DNA from: Pelecanus crispus
Lineage: Eukaryota > Chordata > Aves > Pelecaniformes > Pelecanidae
NCBI RefSeq assembly: GCF_030463565.1
Contig: NC_134646.1
Location: 66,357,710-66,421,709, forward strand
Direction of reading: 5' to 3'
Length of the DNA stretch: 64,000 nucleotides
The notes under the pieces were generated by a model. The model saw nothing but the letters and a program-made list of their open reading frames with translations. It was not told the origin of the DNA and ran no database searches. The translations under genes were made by a program, and so were the position numbers. This document shows, piece by piece, positions 28,126 through 47,975 of the stretch; the first letter of the stretch is position 1, and the number at the start of each line of letters is the position of its first letter.

Positions 28126-30054
28126 TCTCCAGAATACATGGACATCTTTAAAGAGAGGTCTGACTGATACTTCAGCAACTGAATTTAAAGGTTTTTGTAG
28201 GTTCATGCTGACCTGCTGACTTTTTACAGCCTCTCCGCTTTAAGACTCTAAGGTCTCTATATTGGGCTATTTCCATTCACCTAAGAGAGACCTGTCACCC
28301 TAAAGTAAAGCTTGGCATTTCTTGTTGTTTTTTTCTTTTTTATAGTGACCACAGTCTGTCTAGACTCCTACTACAGGAACTGTATTCAACAGTAAATGCT
28401 TAAGAGTGGGCAGGTGAAAGATGCTACACATGCCTGTTTCTCTGGTCTTCTGGTCCGAAGGAAAAAAAAAAAACAACACACCAAAACCACTAAACCCCCC
28501 AAAATGGGATTTCTCTCCTGCCACTGGTAGAATGATTTTATCTTCCACAGTCATTTCACTTACCAAAGAGTAATAACAGCCTTTAACAGATTTTATTCAA
28601 CAAGTAGAAGCAGCAGGTACCTACACCACTAAAAGAATTCAGAATAGTGGGTTGTCCTTTTATCTAAGCCCTACCCATGTGGAAAGTTCAGAGCTCTTAT
28701 CAGATTGGGCTCCATGAGTGCTGCAGAAACTGAAGAGTGGTAGGATGTCCTGGTAGTCCCAGAGGCAATTCCAGGATGTTGAACTAAGGCAGCTGTCAGA
28801 GGAGCAGGATTTGCTTCTTCATTCAGCCCTTCCCATAAAGTACTTTGAGAAAGATCAAACAGCAAGGCTGATCCTGAGCTACTGTGATTCCTGTTTCACA
28901 GCTTTCTCTTCTTGACGAAGGTCCATTCTCCTTTACAAAAAAGTATATTGATATATCTATCTCTGCTGTGTGCTGTGGGTAGCACCAATATATCTGGTTG
29001 CTTCTGAGCCACAAGTCATAAATGTGTTTCCTGAAATATGAACAAAGCTTCTCATATTCTCTTTCCGTTGTCCCAATTCAGGATACAAGTCAACAGAGCC
29101 TTTACCAATCCTTCTTGCCCCTTCCCTTAAATTAAGGGAAATCTTTAAAAAGTTAGCTTCCCCTTTTCCTACCCAAGAAGCTACAGCTGTTCTCCTAAGG
29201 AAGTCCAGAGTCTTTCCCGAGTGCAGCCATCTTCCTGAAGCACAGCACTATCTCTCAACACCCTTTGTTATTTGAGCTGCCCTGGATGTTTAAAGAAAAT
29301 TGCAATACTTAAGTAGGCCTGAACTTGGTCACAGTCTTGTTACTCTGATGGGAATTACCATGCTGAAAGTCTGCTAAAAGCATGCTAACATACACGAGAG
29401 ACTAAAACCACAATCTCTTAGCATATTGTATAAGCTGTCAGAACAATTGTACACTGTGGTAGTGGTTTTTTTTTCTTTTTTTTTTACAGCTCTCCCTAAG
29501 GGTTCATTCCTGTTACAGTAACTCGCTAGGGATATTTTTCTCCACCTGCTGGACAAACAAATACTTGAAGACTGAGACAGCTACATTCTTTACAGACAAA
29601 TCAAATTTCTGTGGCTTTACAAATTACTGTAGTCAACTGCCATAGCTGTTTATGCTCTTAGCCAAGAGCAAGATAGTGAAACTCTGCAAAGTTCACCATG
29701 AAATAAGACTATCATGAACTGTATCATTTCCTATTTGCTGTAATCTAGAAATGGACATGCAAGTAAGCGGTGCACCTCCACTGGCATATGTCAACATGTT
29801 AAGCCACAGTATCATGATTGCATGCACAAGTTCCTAGTGTGCTTCCATTTCTTCCATTGGAGAAAATAGAGTTCATTGTGTAGACAGACATGGAAGAAGG
29901 TTATGAGGAAAGAAAAACAGATTTGGAAAGGGACCGATAAAGTTTGATGCTTTCCACCCTCTGTCTTTTCAAAAATCAAAACCAACTGCAAAACTGGCAT
30001 TCATACATATTTTGGGAATATTTGGGAAAACTTAGCAACCACACTTCTCATCTA

Positions 30055-32545
<2,491 letters not shown>

Positions 32546-32733
32546 TCACATTATTTGTTTCAATCACTGTTTTCCTCGATAGGAGGAACATTTAACATCA
32601 CGCTATCACATCAAATATACACTCAGTAACAAAACAAATCTGCATATGGGCAATTAATATGGAGGAAAAATGCAGGACTTTTTTTGTGGGGATGGAGGGA
32701 GGGAGGTGGAAAACATTTATTACTTCATTTTTA

Positions 32734-35867
<3,134 letters not shown>

Positions 35868-38800
35868 TTACACACAGTTTTCAAGAAAATTCTTGAGACA
35901 GAAACTGTTGTGTACCCAAAGCTTTCTCAGCCCATTCACACTTCGCATTTGAGTTTATACATGCACACCCTTCATTTGCCTTGAAGATTTTCTAAAATGC
36001 AAATCGAAAAAAGAAAAAGCTAGGAAAATCAGCATTAGATCCACTATCGCTGAGTATCTTTCCAGTTCAATATACGATAGGTAACAGTCTGAATCTCTAT
36101 AAACCAAAAATGCTTTCTACCCTTACAAAGAGAAGATTCTCAAATAAAGTAAAAAGGCCTTGAAAGTGATGACAGTGTTTTGCTTCTGTAGGTGCTTAAC
36201 ATGATGCAGCGATTAATACACACAGAACGGTTCCACAAGCTAATTTAATGGACAACTGCTGACTACAATTCCTAAACATTTAGTGTTTCATCATTAGCAA
36301 GGAGGGTGTCTATTCCATCCAAGCATAAATCTCTTTTCAGCTTTTAAATAAAACAGATGATTCTACATCTTCATCACTAACTGTAAAAGATCTTTAGCAG
36401 CATTGACTGAAATCAGTCTAGAAGCTACTTACAGCAACATGTTCAAAATTAAATGCAGCATTACAATACAATGTATTGGTCTTGAAGTTTCTGCAAATTG
36501 TTAAAACGCAAATCCTAATCACTTGGTTTTAGTTTAGCCAACAGCTGCAGTGTTTTTATCATCATTTAGCTAAGACCAAAGTTAAAAAAGCAGAATGAGT
36601 ACATCCAGTTGTAAGGTAGCTAAAGAGGCATGAAGGGAGAGGATAACTGGACAAGTTTTTAATTACTCTATTTGTTTCAGATTGGAGAATAGTGCTTAAC
36701 TTGGCACTTCTGAAATCCAAATCTAAAGACAAATCCTACCTTATACAGGTAGGTAGAATTTTTTTTTTTTTTAATTTGGCTTGGGACAACTGAATTAATG
36801 GCTTATTTCTATTAAACACCATATAAACCTCGATTAGTGGAAGTCAACTTTAGTATGAAAATCAAGTCTAACACACTTCGTCTGACCTATTTAGCAAAAT
36901 TACCTTTAAGATATAAAATGCTCTTCTAAGTAACAGAATTCTTAATAGACGAAATCAAAGTCCTGAGTTAATAATCACATAACAATAAAATGTAAATATT
37001 AAGAGTCTACTTAAATAAATGCAAAGATTTGTAATCATTTCAGTTAATGCACACAATTCATGTATATTCTTTGTTAGAGAAACAAACAACTAAATTTTAA
37101 AGCTTTATTGCCATTCAAAATGTCTCAGTGGTTATGATAATGAGCAAAAATTACCCGCTGCAGGCAAAAAAAAAAAAAAAATAATCAAACTTTCTATCTT
37201 GCCAATAAATCCACAGTGAAAATTTTTCACTTAATTTCATTCTTTTTAAAACACAACAAAACAGATGATATAACAATATGTATACAGCTAAATATCTATG
37301 AATGTCTTTCAAAAGTATCATGCTCTGGTTTGAAAAAAGACTGCCTACAAAAGAGGATTTGTATAAAGTAGCTTACTACATGACATCAAAAGACCTTCAT
37401 GTTTGAGAAGCCCATTAAATTGATTTGTGGAACTGCTCCTACGGATTGCTTTTTAAACTTAATAAATCTGAACAAATAGAAACAAATGCTGTATTTTCTC
37501 CATTATGATAATCCATTTCAGCAAAGACTTATCATAACAATTATTTGCTACTTTTATTGCTTTCACACTGTTCTGAACCATAGAATTTTTGGTAAATGTG
37601 GAATTATGAAGTAACAGAATGCCACTTGTAGAAGCAAACTATTCAAAATTTTACAACTAACATTTTTTTCTTGTGCTTATTTAATCAGTTTTAACTATTT
37701 ATATTTTATTCTTTAGGGTAATTATGGGTCATGTGAAGGCTCTGGAATTTTTTTCTTCCAACTGAAAATGCAGAACACAGAGAACCAAGGCAACAGGTAG
37801 AAACTTGCCAATTCGCAAAGCAGATGTTTCCTGTCAACTTGAGAAACTACACAATAAACTACCTCAAAAATAAAATTCAACTCTTTCGCAGTAGCAGCAC
37901 AAGAGAATACTTGTACTAGCCTAGCCCAGGCATGAATCATAAAGCTGAAATTCATAGTTATCTAACATCAGAATGTGTTATTGTAACTTTATTGCTGTAA
38001 GAAGTTCTGAAATTTGAAAATCACCGCGAGTAGAACTAGTAAGCAGTAATAAAGGTAATCAAACAGCACACACTGTGTATCTCTTTTTGCTTGCTATTAT
38101 GCCTTTTGCTTCTTATCTTCTGCTACCTGACCTCTGTTCCATCTTTCTTCATGAAGATGCTGAATGATGCAGTAGGGGTATATTTAAGAATACCATGAGT
38201 TTCTGTTACATGCCAATTGAGTCCTCCACTTCCTACTACAAATTTTTGATCTCAAAACCAGGAATGCATTTTCCACTTTTCAATTGTATTTATTTCAAAC
38301 ATTAGATCAGCATAGACACTATGACCTAATTTCCCTCAAATGCTTCTCTACCCTAAAAGAAAAATGATCTTAAATGGACTTATGTTTGTGAGGGAGACAG
38401 TACAATGACAATGGTCAAAATCATAAAATTCATATTAAAGTACAAGGCGTATATTTACTTTCTACATGACTAATCTGATTTATATGTCCTGTATCACCCC
38501 ACATCTAGATGTAAATACTACAACTGTTGTTAAAAATCTGTTCTGAGGCTCATCCACTTGTTGCTGCAACTTTCAGCATGTTTTAGGAAAACAGAAATCC
38601 AAAACAAAGCAAGAAGTAACAGCTTTAGCATTACACTAGGAAAATTTCTACTGTACACAATTGTGATAAATATTTAAAAAATATATAGATATACACAGAG
38701 ATATATATGTGGGTGGGAAGGAAGCAAGAGGATAAGAAAGAGTCACTTTTTATTAGACTGGCAAGGGGTCAAGCAAGGGCAATGATTGTGCCCAACTACT

Positions 38801-40420
38801 GTTTAGGAGGCCTACTCTACTTTGCCATCCCAGACAGATGACCATCATCATGTTTCCCCTATGAACAATACTTTTCAAATGGGGGTTAATGAACTAACTC
38901 CAAGGTTAGGAAATGCAATTTTGGGGGCAAGAAACTTCAACTAACAGCTGCATTTATTCAAGAGTTGATCTTTTGGAAACAAACTCAGATTGCCATAAAA
39001 ACTGCACCACGTATCTAGTCAACTTCTGGACTCTCAAACTCAAATGACAGTACAAGACCCTTTCAGTGTTAATGGATGTATCCCACTAACTTTCTTCACA
39101 ACAATTATAACGTATTTCCAATGAAGAAATTATACACAGACTAAAAAAAAAAATCAGTATCAACCTTTATTAAGGGAGCAATGCTTTGCAAAAAAGAAAC
39201 CAAACCCCTTGTATTCCAAGTAGGTATAAGACCATAAAGCAAACATCACACATTTACCTTTCTTCCTCACGTACTCTTTTGTATTTATCTTACTGGTTAG
39301 AACACAAGAATAAAGTCCCAAACTTTTTTGTTATCTTTTTCTTTTCAGCTTTAGTCTAAACCAAGTCCTTTGCATAACTGTAGCCACTAGATGGCAATGA
39401 AGACCAACAAACAAGTTTTAACCCGTTGATAAAGAGAAAACAAGCCACAACAATTAAAGCACTCTTAAAATTAGAACACAGAGAAAAACCTTGGAAAACT
39501 ATAACTTACTGAACAAAGAAAGAAACTTTTGAAGCTGAGACAATTTTAAGTTTGGTTAAAACTACCAAAGAAGAAGAAGGAGTCTGGACATTCACAATTT
39601 GAATGGGTTTTCTTATGTGTCAGCCTCTTACTCAGCCTTCAGATACAGACATTTACTTCATTCATTTATAGATATTTACTTCATATTTACAATCCCAGGA
39701 ACTCATGTGTAGAAGAGATTAACCATACATTTTCTATCCACTGTGTGAGTAAACCATGAGTATCCTCATATTTCTAATTTTCACAGAGGATTAAAGAAAG
39801 TGTCTTTGATATGTATAAAATAACTGCTGAAACCGGTTCTCTCATTAATAAAACATTTCCGATGTAAACAGGAATGTACATGTTTATGTGAGAGGCTGGC
39901 TTTCAGATAACTATAAAGAGGAAAAGAGAGAAAGAAAATCACCTCCCCAAAATAAATAATTTAGGTAAAGCAATTTCTAGTATTACTGATGGGAAATAAG
40001 GTAGGACAGTGTTTGGTGGAACAAATGAAAACACTCTTCCTTCGACCTTTGATTTAGAGGGCCTACACCTCTCTTTTTTCTTTAACCACAAAACTAAAGT
40101 AAGACTGAGTAGGAGGTAAAAATTCTTCTGAAGTATTAATCTGACCTATAGTAAAAAGAAAATTACGTTGGAGGGAAAGGCAGCTGTGTTTGGTTCTTCT
40201 GAGCTTGTTCAGAATTTTCAGCACAAGAAGTAATGGTGGAAAATCATGTGGGATGTAATTTCCTCACTGGAATTATAACATATTCTTTTAATACCTCTTC
40301 TCTATGCCACGAGCAGACTGGCAATTCCTTGCTACATGAGCAGTAACAAAAAAAAAAAAAAAAACCAAACCCCCAAGACATTCTTCCATGAAGTAAACAC
40401 CTAACAACTTGATCTAAAAA

Positions 40421-40456
40421 ACACATGAGATCTGTTAGACACATGAGATCTGTTAG
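40421..40456 (+). repeat. Perfect 18 bp tandem duplication
   Basis: Two exact head-to-tail copies of ACACATGAGATCTGTTAG. It is probably a slippage or repair duplication in intron DNA. Confidence 0.92.
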
Positions 40457-43023
40457 GGATCAACTCTGTGAGGTCTTTCATTACTGGAAGTATAACAACC
40501 AGAATGTCTTTCCTGGACAAAACCTATTCCACCCTTGTTAGAGCTGCATGATGAGATGCAGATTCAGTGCTTCCTACTTGCTGCTATAAAGCACAATGAC
40601 CGAACGAGGTTAACATAACCTGGGATACCAGGTCTCTGCAAATACTTCATGTATTTGACATATCTCTACAACATTTTGTTGCGGACTCCTAGCTTCTCAG
40701 AAGAGGCTCTCTATGATGCTCCTCCTATGCATCTTCCAAGAATTTGTGATCAGTGTAATTAAAATGAGGGGCAGTTTTAAATTAAGCTAACATTGGGACT
40801 GATATTAGCCAGGAAAGGTCAGAGGATCAATCTCCAAAAAGTAAAGGGCATCCCCATAGTGCCTTCTTACACTATAATTTCATAGGCCACTCAAGTGAGG
40901 AAAGACCACAGTGTTACCAACCTCATGTTAGACTCCAGGCTCAGTAACTCAGCACAGCAAACACAAGCAAGCCGTTACTCATCTATTCTGCCAAATCTGT
41001 TCCATCAGACCAACTGGAAACTGAACATTTTTCCATGGCAAGAAAACCAAGCTAAGATTTGCCTAAGGATTCTCCCCTTTATTCCAAATGACTCGAAGGT
41101 AAGAACAAGAAAATTTCTAGTGGTTTCTGAGTCTTGACCACAACAACAGAAAGTGGAATAGGTTGAGTCTTTGGCACCACCTGGAATATTCTTTTAAATC
41201 AGACAACCACCGAAGGAGAAAATATTCCTTCAGTCAATTCAGGCCAATCAATAGAGAAAACATAGTACTTCAAGTAGAGAAGCTACCCTAACTGAACTTG
41301 CCAGGAAGCAAGGGGTAGAAAGTAAAATAAAATCAGCTCATGTCACTGCTACGTAGTTCTGATGCACTCAATGACCTTTTCAAACCACAGGCTTCTGTTC
41401 ACAAAGGTTTGCTTTTTCAAATCATCTAAGTCATTCCTGTGTTCATCTTACAGAAGTCTTTGCCTTCAGGAGGATTTAGAGGTGTCTACCAGCTGGTTTT
41501 CTTTATGTTCAGGGTGACATTAGCAGAGAAGTTTTTCCTTCGTACGGTCAAGGCCGGAGATGTGTTTGTCAATTACCCACATTGTTCTGAGCATGAAACC
41601 ACTCAGCAGTCTTCTTTCCTTCCTAGGAGGTGAAAGAACTAACAACATCCACTAAAGAATTCAATACAACAACAAACAAATGAAAAATTATTAGATGCTA
41701 GATTGCCAAGGATGAAGTGGTGGAGTCATGGGGTAAGCCCTGGAAAAAGCTATGCTCTTAATAACAAGAGCATTAACCAGTGGGCAGGCACACTCAGTTT
41801 GGTGAAGGGAAGTATTTGAGCAGAAATTACAGGAGCTCCTTCACTAACAGCCATAAAACAAGACACAGCTAGACCATTCTCAGGCTAATCAGTAGTGATA
41901 ATGTTTAAAGTCAGAACAGCACGTAATCCACAAATAACAGTCTGGCTCACAGTCTGATGAACTATGTCTCGGAATCCAAAACACTTCAGTCCTTTAAAAT
42001 GTTGAATGTTCACACCGTTCAGACTCTGAAAAGTCTCAGTGAATGGTAAATATTGGAAAAAATACAAGAAGCACAAGCCAAACACCCACACTCATCAGGA
42101 CTAAACATCACCTGAGTCTCTATCAGCTGAATGCCTTTGAAAGATGACAGCCATCCAACAGGAAACATTAGGCAAAAAGTCTTAAATTCAACTAAAATTC
42201 ATCCCTGAGCTTCTTACTCCCTTGGCTTCCGTGTTAAACTAAACAATGTTAACTTTGGGAAGAACAAGGCTAATAAGAGTAGTCCACTCAAAAAAGAAAG
42301 AAGCCTCCTTTCATTACTGTTATTCAGGGACAAGTATCAAGAACACTCTCAGATTAACCCACAAGGTCTCCATCCATGCGGCAACAACCCGAAATTGTGT
42401 TTCTGTGAGGCCTATTTGAACCAGACCATGCTACATGAGACCTGCGCCGTCTACAGTCAGTTTTCAACAGAATATTTCACCATCCACTAAGCCTCATCAA
42501 AACACTGAAAGGTAGTTATTGTGCTAATCTTATAATTATACCATGCAAAGTTTATTAATGATAAATATTTTCCATGACCTCACAACAAACAAGGTTTAAA
42601 GACTGAAAGAAAAGGTGGAAGCTTGTTTAGGGTTTTCTTTTAGGTTCTATATTTACTTGAAAGACATGCCAAATTTAAGAAGTAATTCCTTTTGTAACTT
42701 GAATTATTAGTTACGAAGATAGTGCAATTTAACTTACTCTTCACGGATCAAAAATTACCCAGATTATATCCATGCCATAATGAAGTCCTGAGGAACACAT
42801 GAAATTTCTCCATAAAAACAGGTATGAAATAGGCTTCTGTCTATAAGGCAGTTGTATGCAAAACAACTCACTTCAGAAATTGTATTGAATGTAAAAATGG
42901 TGAAAACTTAATTAACCAGTTGCATAAAGCAGCCTTAAACCTTTACTAATTTTGCTCAGTCCAGAAATATGAAGAACCAAAGTGCATGTTCTAATATGAA
43001 TAAAACAGAAGCAATTAGAAAAC

Positions 43024-43025
<2 letters not shown>

Positions 43026-43070
<45 letters not shown>
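43026..43070 (+). repeat. A45 homopolymer, possible retroposed poly(A) tail
   Basis: Forty-five uninterrupted A residues. An AATAAA hexamer at 42999-43004 sits 21 bases before the run, the spacing expected between a poly(A) signal and a tail. I could not identify a source mRNA or flanking target duplication, so a simple A-microsatellite remains possible. Confidence 0.85.
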
Positions 43071-43072
<2 letters not shown>

Positions 43073-45495
43073 ATCAATCCAATGCATCATTCCATTTCAC
43101 TAAGTACCTTAGGGGACACATAGATCCAAGGATTTAATAACCCGGATTTTTCTGTATGCTGGTAACAACAGGACATCATTACTGATGCTAACAGTCTGGG
43201 AACTAGCCAAACAATACCAGACACAATCCAAATGGTTCATTAAAACGTAAGAAAAACTAAAATATTTGAACTGAAAAATGAAATCTTAGTATGTATTCCA
43301 AACTTTCATTTCATACCCATACCAGAATGGCAATCATTTCACCATCATATTGTTTTATAACAAATATCCAACCATTTTCATTCCTAGTCATCTTTTGCAA
43401 AGTTCTGAAATTCTCTACATTCATTTGACATAATTCCATTTTTAAAGAGCTGAATCTGAGATACCTTTCATGAACAAATGCAGTTGTGCTGAGACAGGCA
43501 ACTGAACTGCACCTCACAAAAATCTAAAGTGGTAAAAGAATGCCTAATTCCAGTTAGCAATCATTTCAAGCAGTGAGAAACCAATGACTAGTTTACAGAA
43601 CATTACCAGTGCTTAGGTAATGTATGTGCCACAGTGACTTTAACAGCATCAAGTGAAGTATACACGTATATTCAAGGCAACAGGGATTTATGGCAATGCA
43701 ATGAAATACACATAGGAGCTTTCTGAAACTGATAGCAAATAACAATTTGAAGCTTTGCCCTGTATTCTTCAGAACACTTATGTAAGTTTTGCAAACAGTA
43801 ATGGAACTTTTAATAAACAAAATTACTTATCTTTTTAGTTTCTCCCTTCTTTTGATTCAATTTGTTCTCCAAAATAGACAGGACAGCTTTACAAAATGTT
43901 CCTGCCCTCATGAACTGCTCTGGCCCCAGGAGAGCAAACTGACTGAAGTTACAGATACACTTTTTAGAAAGCCGCTTTCTTATCTGCAGGCACACCCCTC
44001 GTTTTTGGGGAGTAATATGCTTAACTCATCTGCAGTGATGAGTTAACTATGCAACTCTTGAATGACAATACAATCTTGGAAGATAACAATCAGAGGTCCC
44101 TCTCTTGTCATGATAATCTTTTTGGCTGTCGAGTTTGCTGCAAAGGGTTAAAGTTACCATTTAGCACTAGTAAGGCCTTGCATTACAACCCTTTTGCATT
44201 TAAGCATGGCAGTGAGCAAGAGGGCTGTATAGTCCTATACTTGTCTGCTTCCATGCTCTTCCCGCTTCCTCTTTCACTGACTTTCCATTTGACTCTCACC
44301 AAGAATTTCAGAAAGATCTGAAAAGCACTTTGAGTAAACAATTCCACGGAGCTGCAGAACCTGGACACTACCCAAAAGAAAGGAACTGAGACACTGGCTA
44401 ACAGAAAAGATGTCACATATTGAAAGGCAAGTACTCAGGCACAGAATACTGAAGAACAGTTGAAAATATAGTGTGCATCTCTGATTCACAGACATCAGGA
44501 AGTGTGATTTAGATTGAGAGAGAGAGAGAACAGAAAACTCTGCAGGCTTAATTCTAACATTCCTCTTTTCTAAAAATTTCATACATAAATATGTTAAAAT
44601 CTCAGATGTCTAAAAACTGTAAAAAACATAATGATGTAACAGGACTTAAGCAACAGTGGCGAAACAAAGGTTAAAACTTCAAAACCATTAATGTGCTGAA
44701 TATGTGGTCTTTTGTGGTGAATAAATATTAATAATACAAAGTGTCTGAAAACTAACCAAACACTGCTATTGTAGTGAAATTTAAGGTAGGAAAGTATAAT
44801 TTACACTTGAAGAAAATTCTATTTCATCATGAGAGTACTAGAAATCTGCATATGAAGAACCATCCTGTTTGCTTCTATTAGTCATGCAATAAAAACATCA
44901 CAGAGAAGATTGCAGGAAATTCACCTTTGCCTAAAAAGCATTCATCCTCAAGTCTCCCTGTAGATTCTGTCCCTTAGAAAACTTTCTATTATTGTAACTT
45001 GTACTGTATTGATTTTTATGAGAGAAGGTTTATCATAAATATGGTTACGACTGACCTGTCATTTATTTTAAAGCTATTACAGATCTGATTCAGAGAAGTA
45101 TCTTACTGAAGCTAGCAATTTCCTTTTCATATTAATTTGAAATTACTCAGGGAAAAACTCCTCTACAAATAGTCACCATTAATCACCTTGTTTACTCCAG
45201 ACTTAAAATGGAAGGTTTAAAATTAGAGCTATTTTAATTCAATGGAAGAAAACGTTCACCCACAGATAGAGAACCTGTTGGTAGAAACAGGTATCACTAT
45301 ACTGAATGCCACAGGTTTGCAGCATTTGAGCATTTGTTACATCATTAAATGATTTATGAGAACACATTATGGTTTACGCTTCTTCAGACTATATTACAAT
45401 CTGAGGGATTCTGCAATGTACTGCATACCAGACTACACACTATAGTTTCCCTAGCTGGGAGCTGTAAAGGGAAGCCAGGAAAGAACATACACTTA

Positions 45496-45822
<327 letters not shown>

Positions 45823-47098
45823 TTAAGACAATTACACAGCAAAAAGAAGTAACTATCTTGCATGAACCTAGCAGTGGGGGTCTGTGGTCATTTACAATGA
45901 CTGCGTTTTCCAGAAAAAAAGATGCTTGTGATGTAAAATCGTACCAATGCCAATCACTACCCCATGTTCAAAGCCCGATTTTGTAAAGTACCATGCCACA
46001 AATATTTGACTTTATTAATTCAATATTGTCTCCTTAACCCATTTAGTCTCTCATGATAATGACAAATTGTTCTGAAATTTTGTTTAAGCTATTAACTAAA
46101 TCAATGCAATGTTTATATAAAGTTTTCTTTTGGTTGTGAAGATACTGCAAAAAAGTTAAATTCTTCAGCTTATTTTTTCATCTAGTTTTCTAGAGAAAGC
46201 CTCTACTTCCTGCATACAATCAGGTAGAAAAAAAAAAATAGATTTTCTATCGTTCATCACCACTGTAATGACAGACATCATATCAAAGCTATAATTACCT
46301 CAAACACACCAACAGCAATTCCTTGAGAGAAGTAAGAGAACAATACACCCTATCATTCTTCTGCATAATAATCTAACTGTTCATTAAGCAGTATGCCAAA
46401 CTCAACACCCTAGGGTTTAGCTGTGTCAGAGTGCTGACAGGAACACTTTTAAGTCCCTGGAGGAGCTTTTGCAGGTTGAATGCCCACCAATGCACTCATG
46501 TTCAAAGTCATCAACTAGAGAAACAAATTATGACTTTAACAGGAAGTTACATCATGAGATGAAACCCTACAGAAGAGGGGTTTTTTGGTTTTTGTAAACT
46601 GCACCCAGCTGTTGAATTCCCTTTGGACAGATCTAGAAAGCCAAACATTTCCAGTGAAAAAAGATGTAAGATCAAAGCCAGTATTTTTGTTGACAAGACC
46701 TTTTCTAAAAAAAATCCCTACATATAGTTTCATAGACAAAAGCAAGTAGATTGGGGGGTGGGGGCTGGACAACAACAATCCAGCTTTGCTAATGATGTTT
46801 TGTAAATTCTTGCATTTGTCATGCCTGCATAAGACAGTGATCAGTGTGCTAGATTTTCTGTGTAAATAGCAGGATAGAAAAGCAGAGAAAAGACTTGAAT
46901 TACTGTTTTAAATTTGGACTAACTTGATCAATTTACATTTGACATTGGTAAAACTGATGTTTATCCACGAAAGCACAGATGAAGAACTGTCTCAAAGCAC
47001 ACAGACTTACTTTATTTACAAGCATTGTTTAAGAATATATTTTAAACCACAAAACCTAATTCACTGTGAAATTATTGTTATACATTTCATTATGATAT

Positions 47099-47662
47099 TG
47101 TCCTGGTTTCGGCTGGGATAGAGTTAATTTTCTTCCTAGCAGCAGGCATAGTGCTGTGTTTTGGATTTAGGATGAGAAGAATGTTGATAACACACTGATG
47201 TTTTAGTTGTTGCTGAGTACTGCTTATGCCAGTCAAGGACTTTTTCAGCTTCCCATGCTCTGCCAGGTGCACAAGAAACTGGGAGGGGGCACAGCCAGAA
47301 TAGTTGATCCAAACTGCCCAAAGGGCTATTCCATACCATATGACGACATGTCCAGTATATAAACTGGGGGGGGTTGGCTGGGGAGCAGCGATCGCTGCTC
47401 GGGAACTGTCTGGGTATCGGTCGGCGGGTGGTGAGCAATTGCATTGTGCATCACTTGCTTTGTATATTATTATTGTTATTATCATTATTATATTATTATC
47501 ATTACTATTTTACTTTATTTCAATTATTAAACTGTTCTTATCTCAACCCAGGAGTGTTTCTCACTCTTACTCCTCCGATTCTCTCCCCCATCCCATCGGG
47601 GTAGGGGGAGTGAGCAAGTGGCTGCGTGGTGCTTAGTTGCTGGCTGGGGCTAAACCACGACA
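47099..47662 (+). mobile_element. Solo LTR of an endogenous retrovirus (ERVL-like), copy 2
   Basis: A 564 bp solo LTR with TGTCCTGG start and CCACGACA end, flanked by an exact 5 bp target duplication, GATAT at 47094-47098 and 47663-47667. It has a TATATAAA box at 47356-47363 and ATTAAA at 47526-47531. A perfect 18 bp palindrome at 47383-47400 lies where transcription would start, and an ATT-rich microsatellite lies at about 47463-47520. There is no internal viral region. It is antisense to RBPJ. The exact target duplication suggests that it is younger than the copies at 5281 and 56050. Confidence 0.94.
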
Positions 47663-47951
47663 GATATATATTAGCTGCACTTAAGTGGATTAAAAACTTT
47701 TTGTCTGACAATTTGAAATACTCTAAGAGTACTGTCATACTAAATTAAGAACATCTGTCATACTAAAAACTTTTGACTTGACTACCATTAAAAAACTCAA
47801 AACCAGCAACCCACACACAAAAACACTAGGTGCTATCTAATGTTTATTTAGCATTGTATGAGGAAGAAATTATGCCTTTTCTACTCATCTGTTGCTACAG
47901 TGGACTTGTACAATCCAAGCTCCCAGAAGAACTAGGAATGTTCCCCTCCTA

Positions 47952-47975
47952 CCCCCCCCCCCCCCCCCCCCCCCC
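47952..47975 (+). repeat. C24 homopolymer
   Basis: Twenty-four C residues followed by GATAAAAAAAA. It is an intronic G24 run in RBPJ sense; its true length is uncertain in any assembly. Confidence 0.9.

Noticed and set aside
47304..47636. 110-residue open frame with an Ile/Leu-rich middle as a membrane protein
   Set aside because: It lies entirely inside solo LTR copy 2; the Ile/Leu stretch is the ATT microsatellite.
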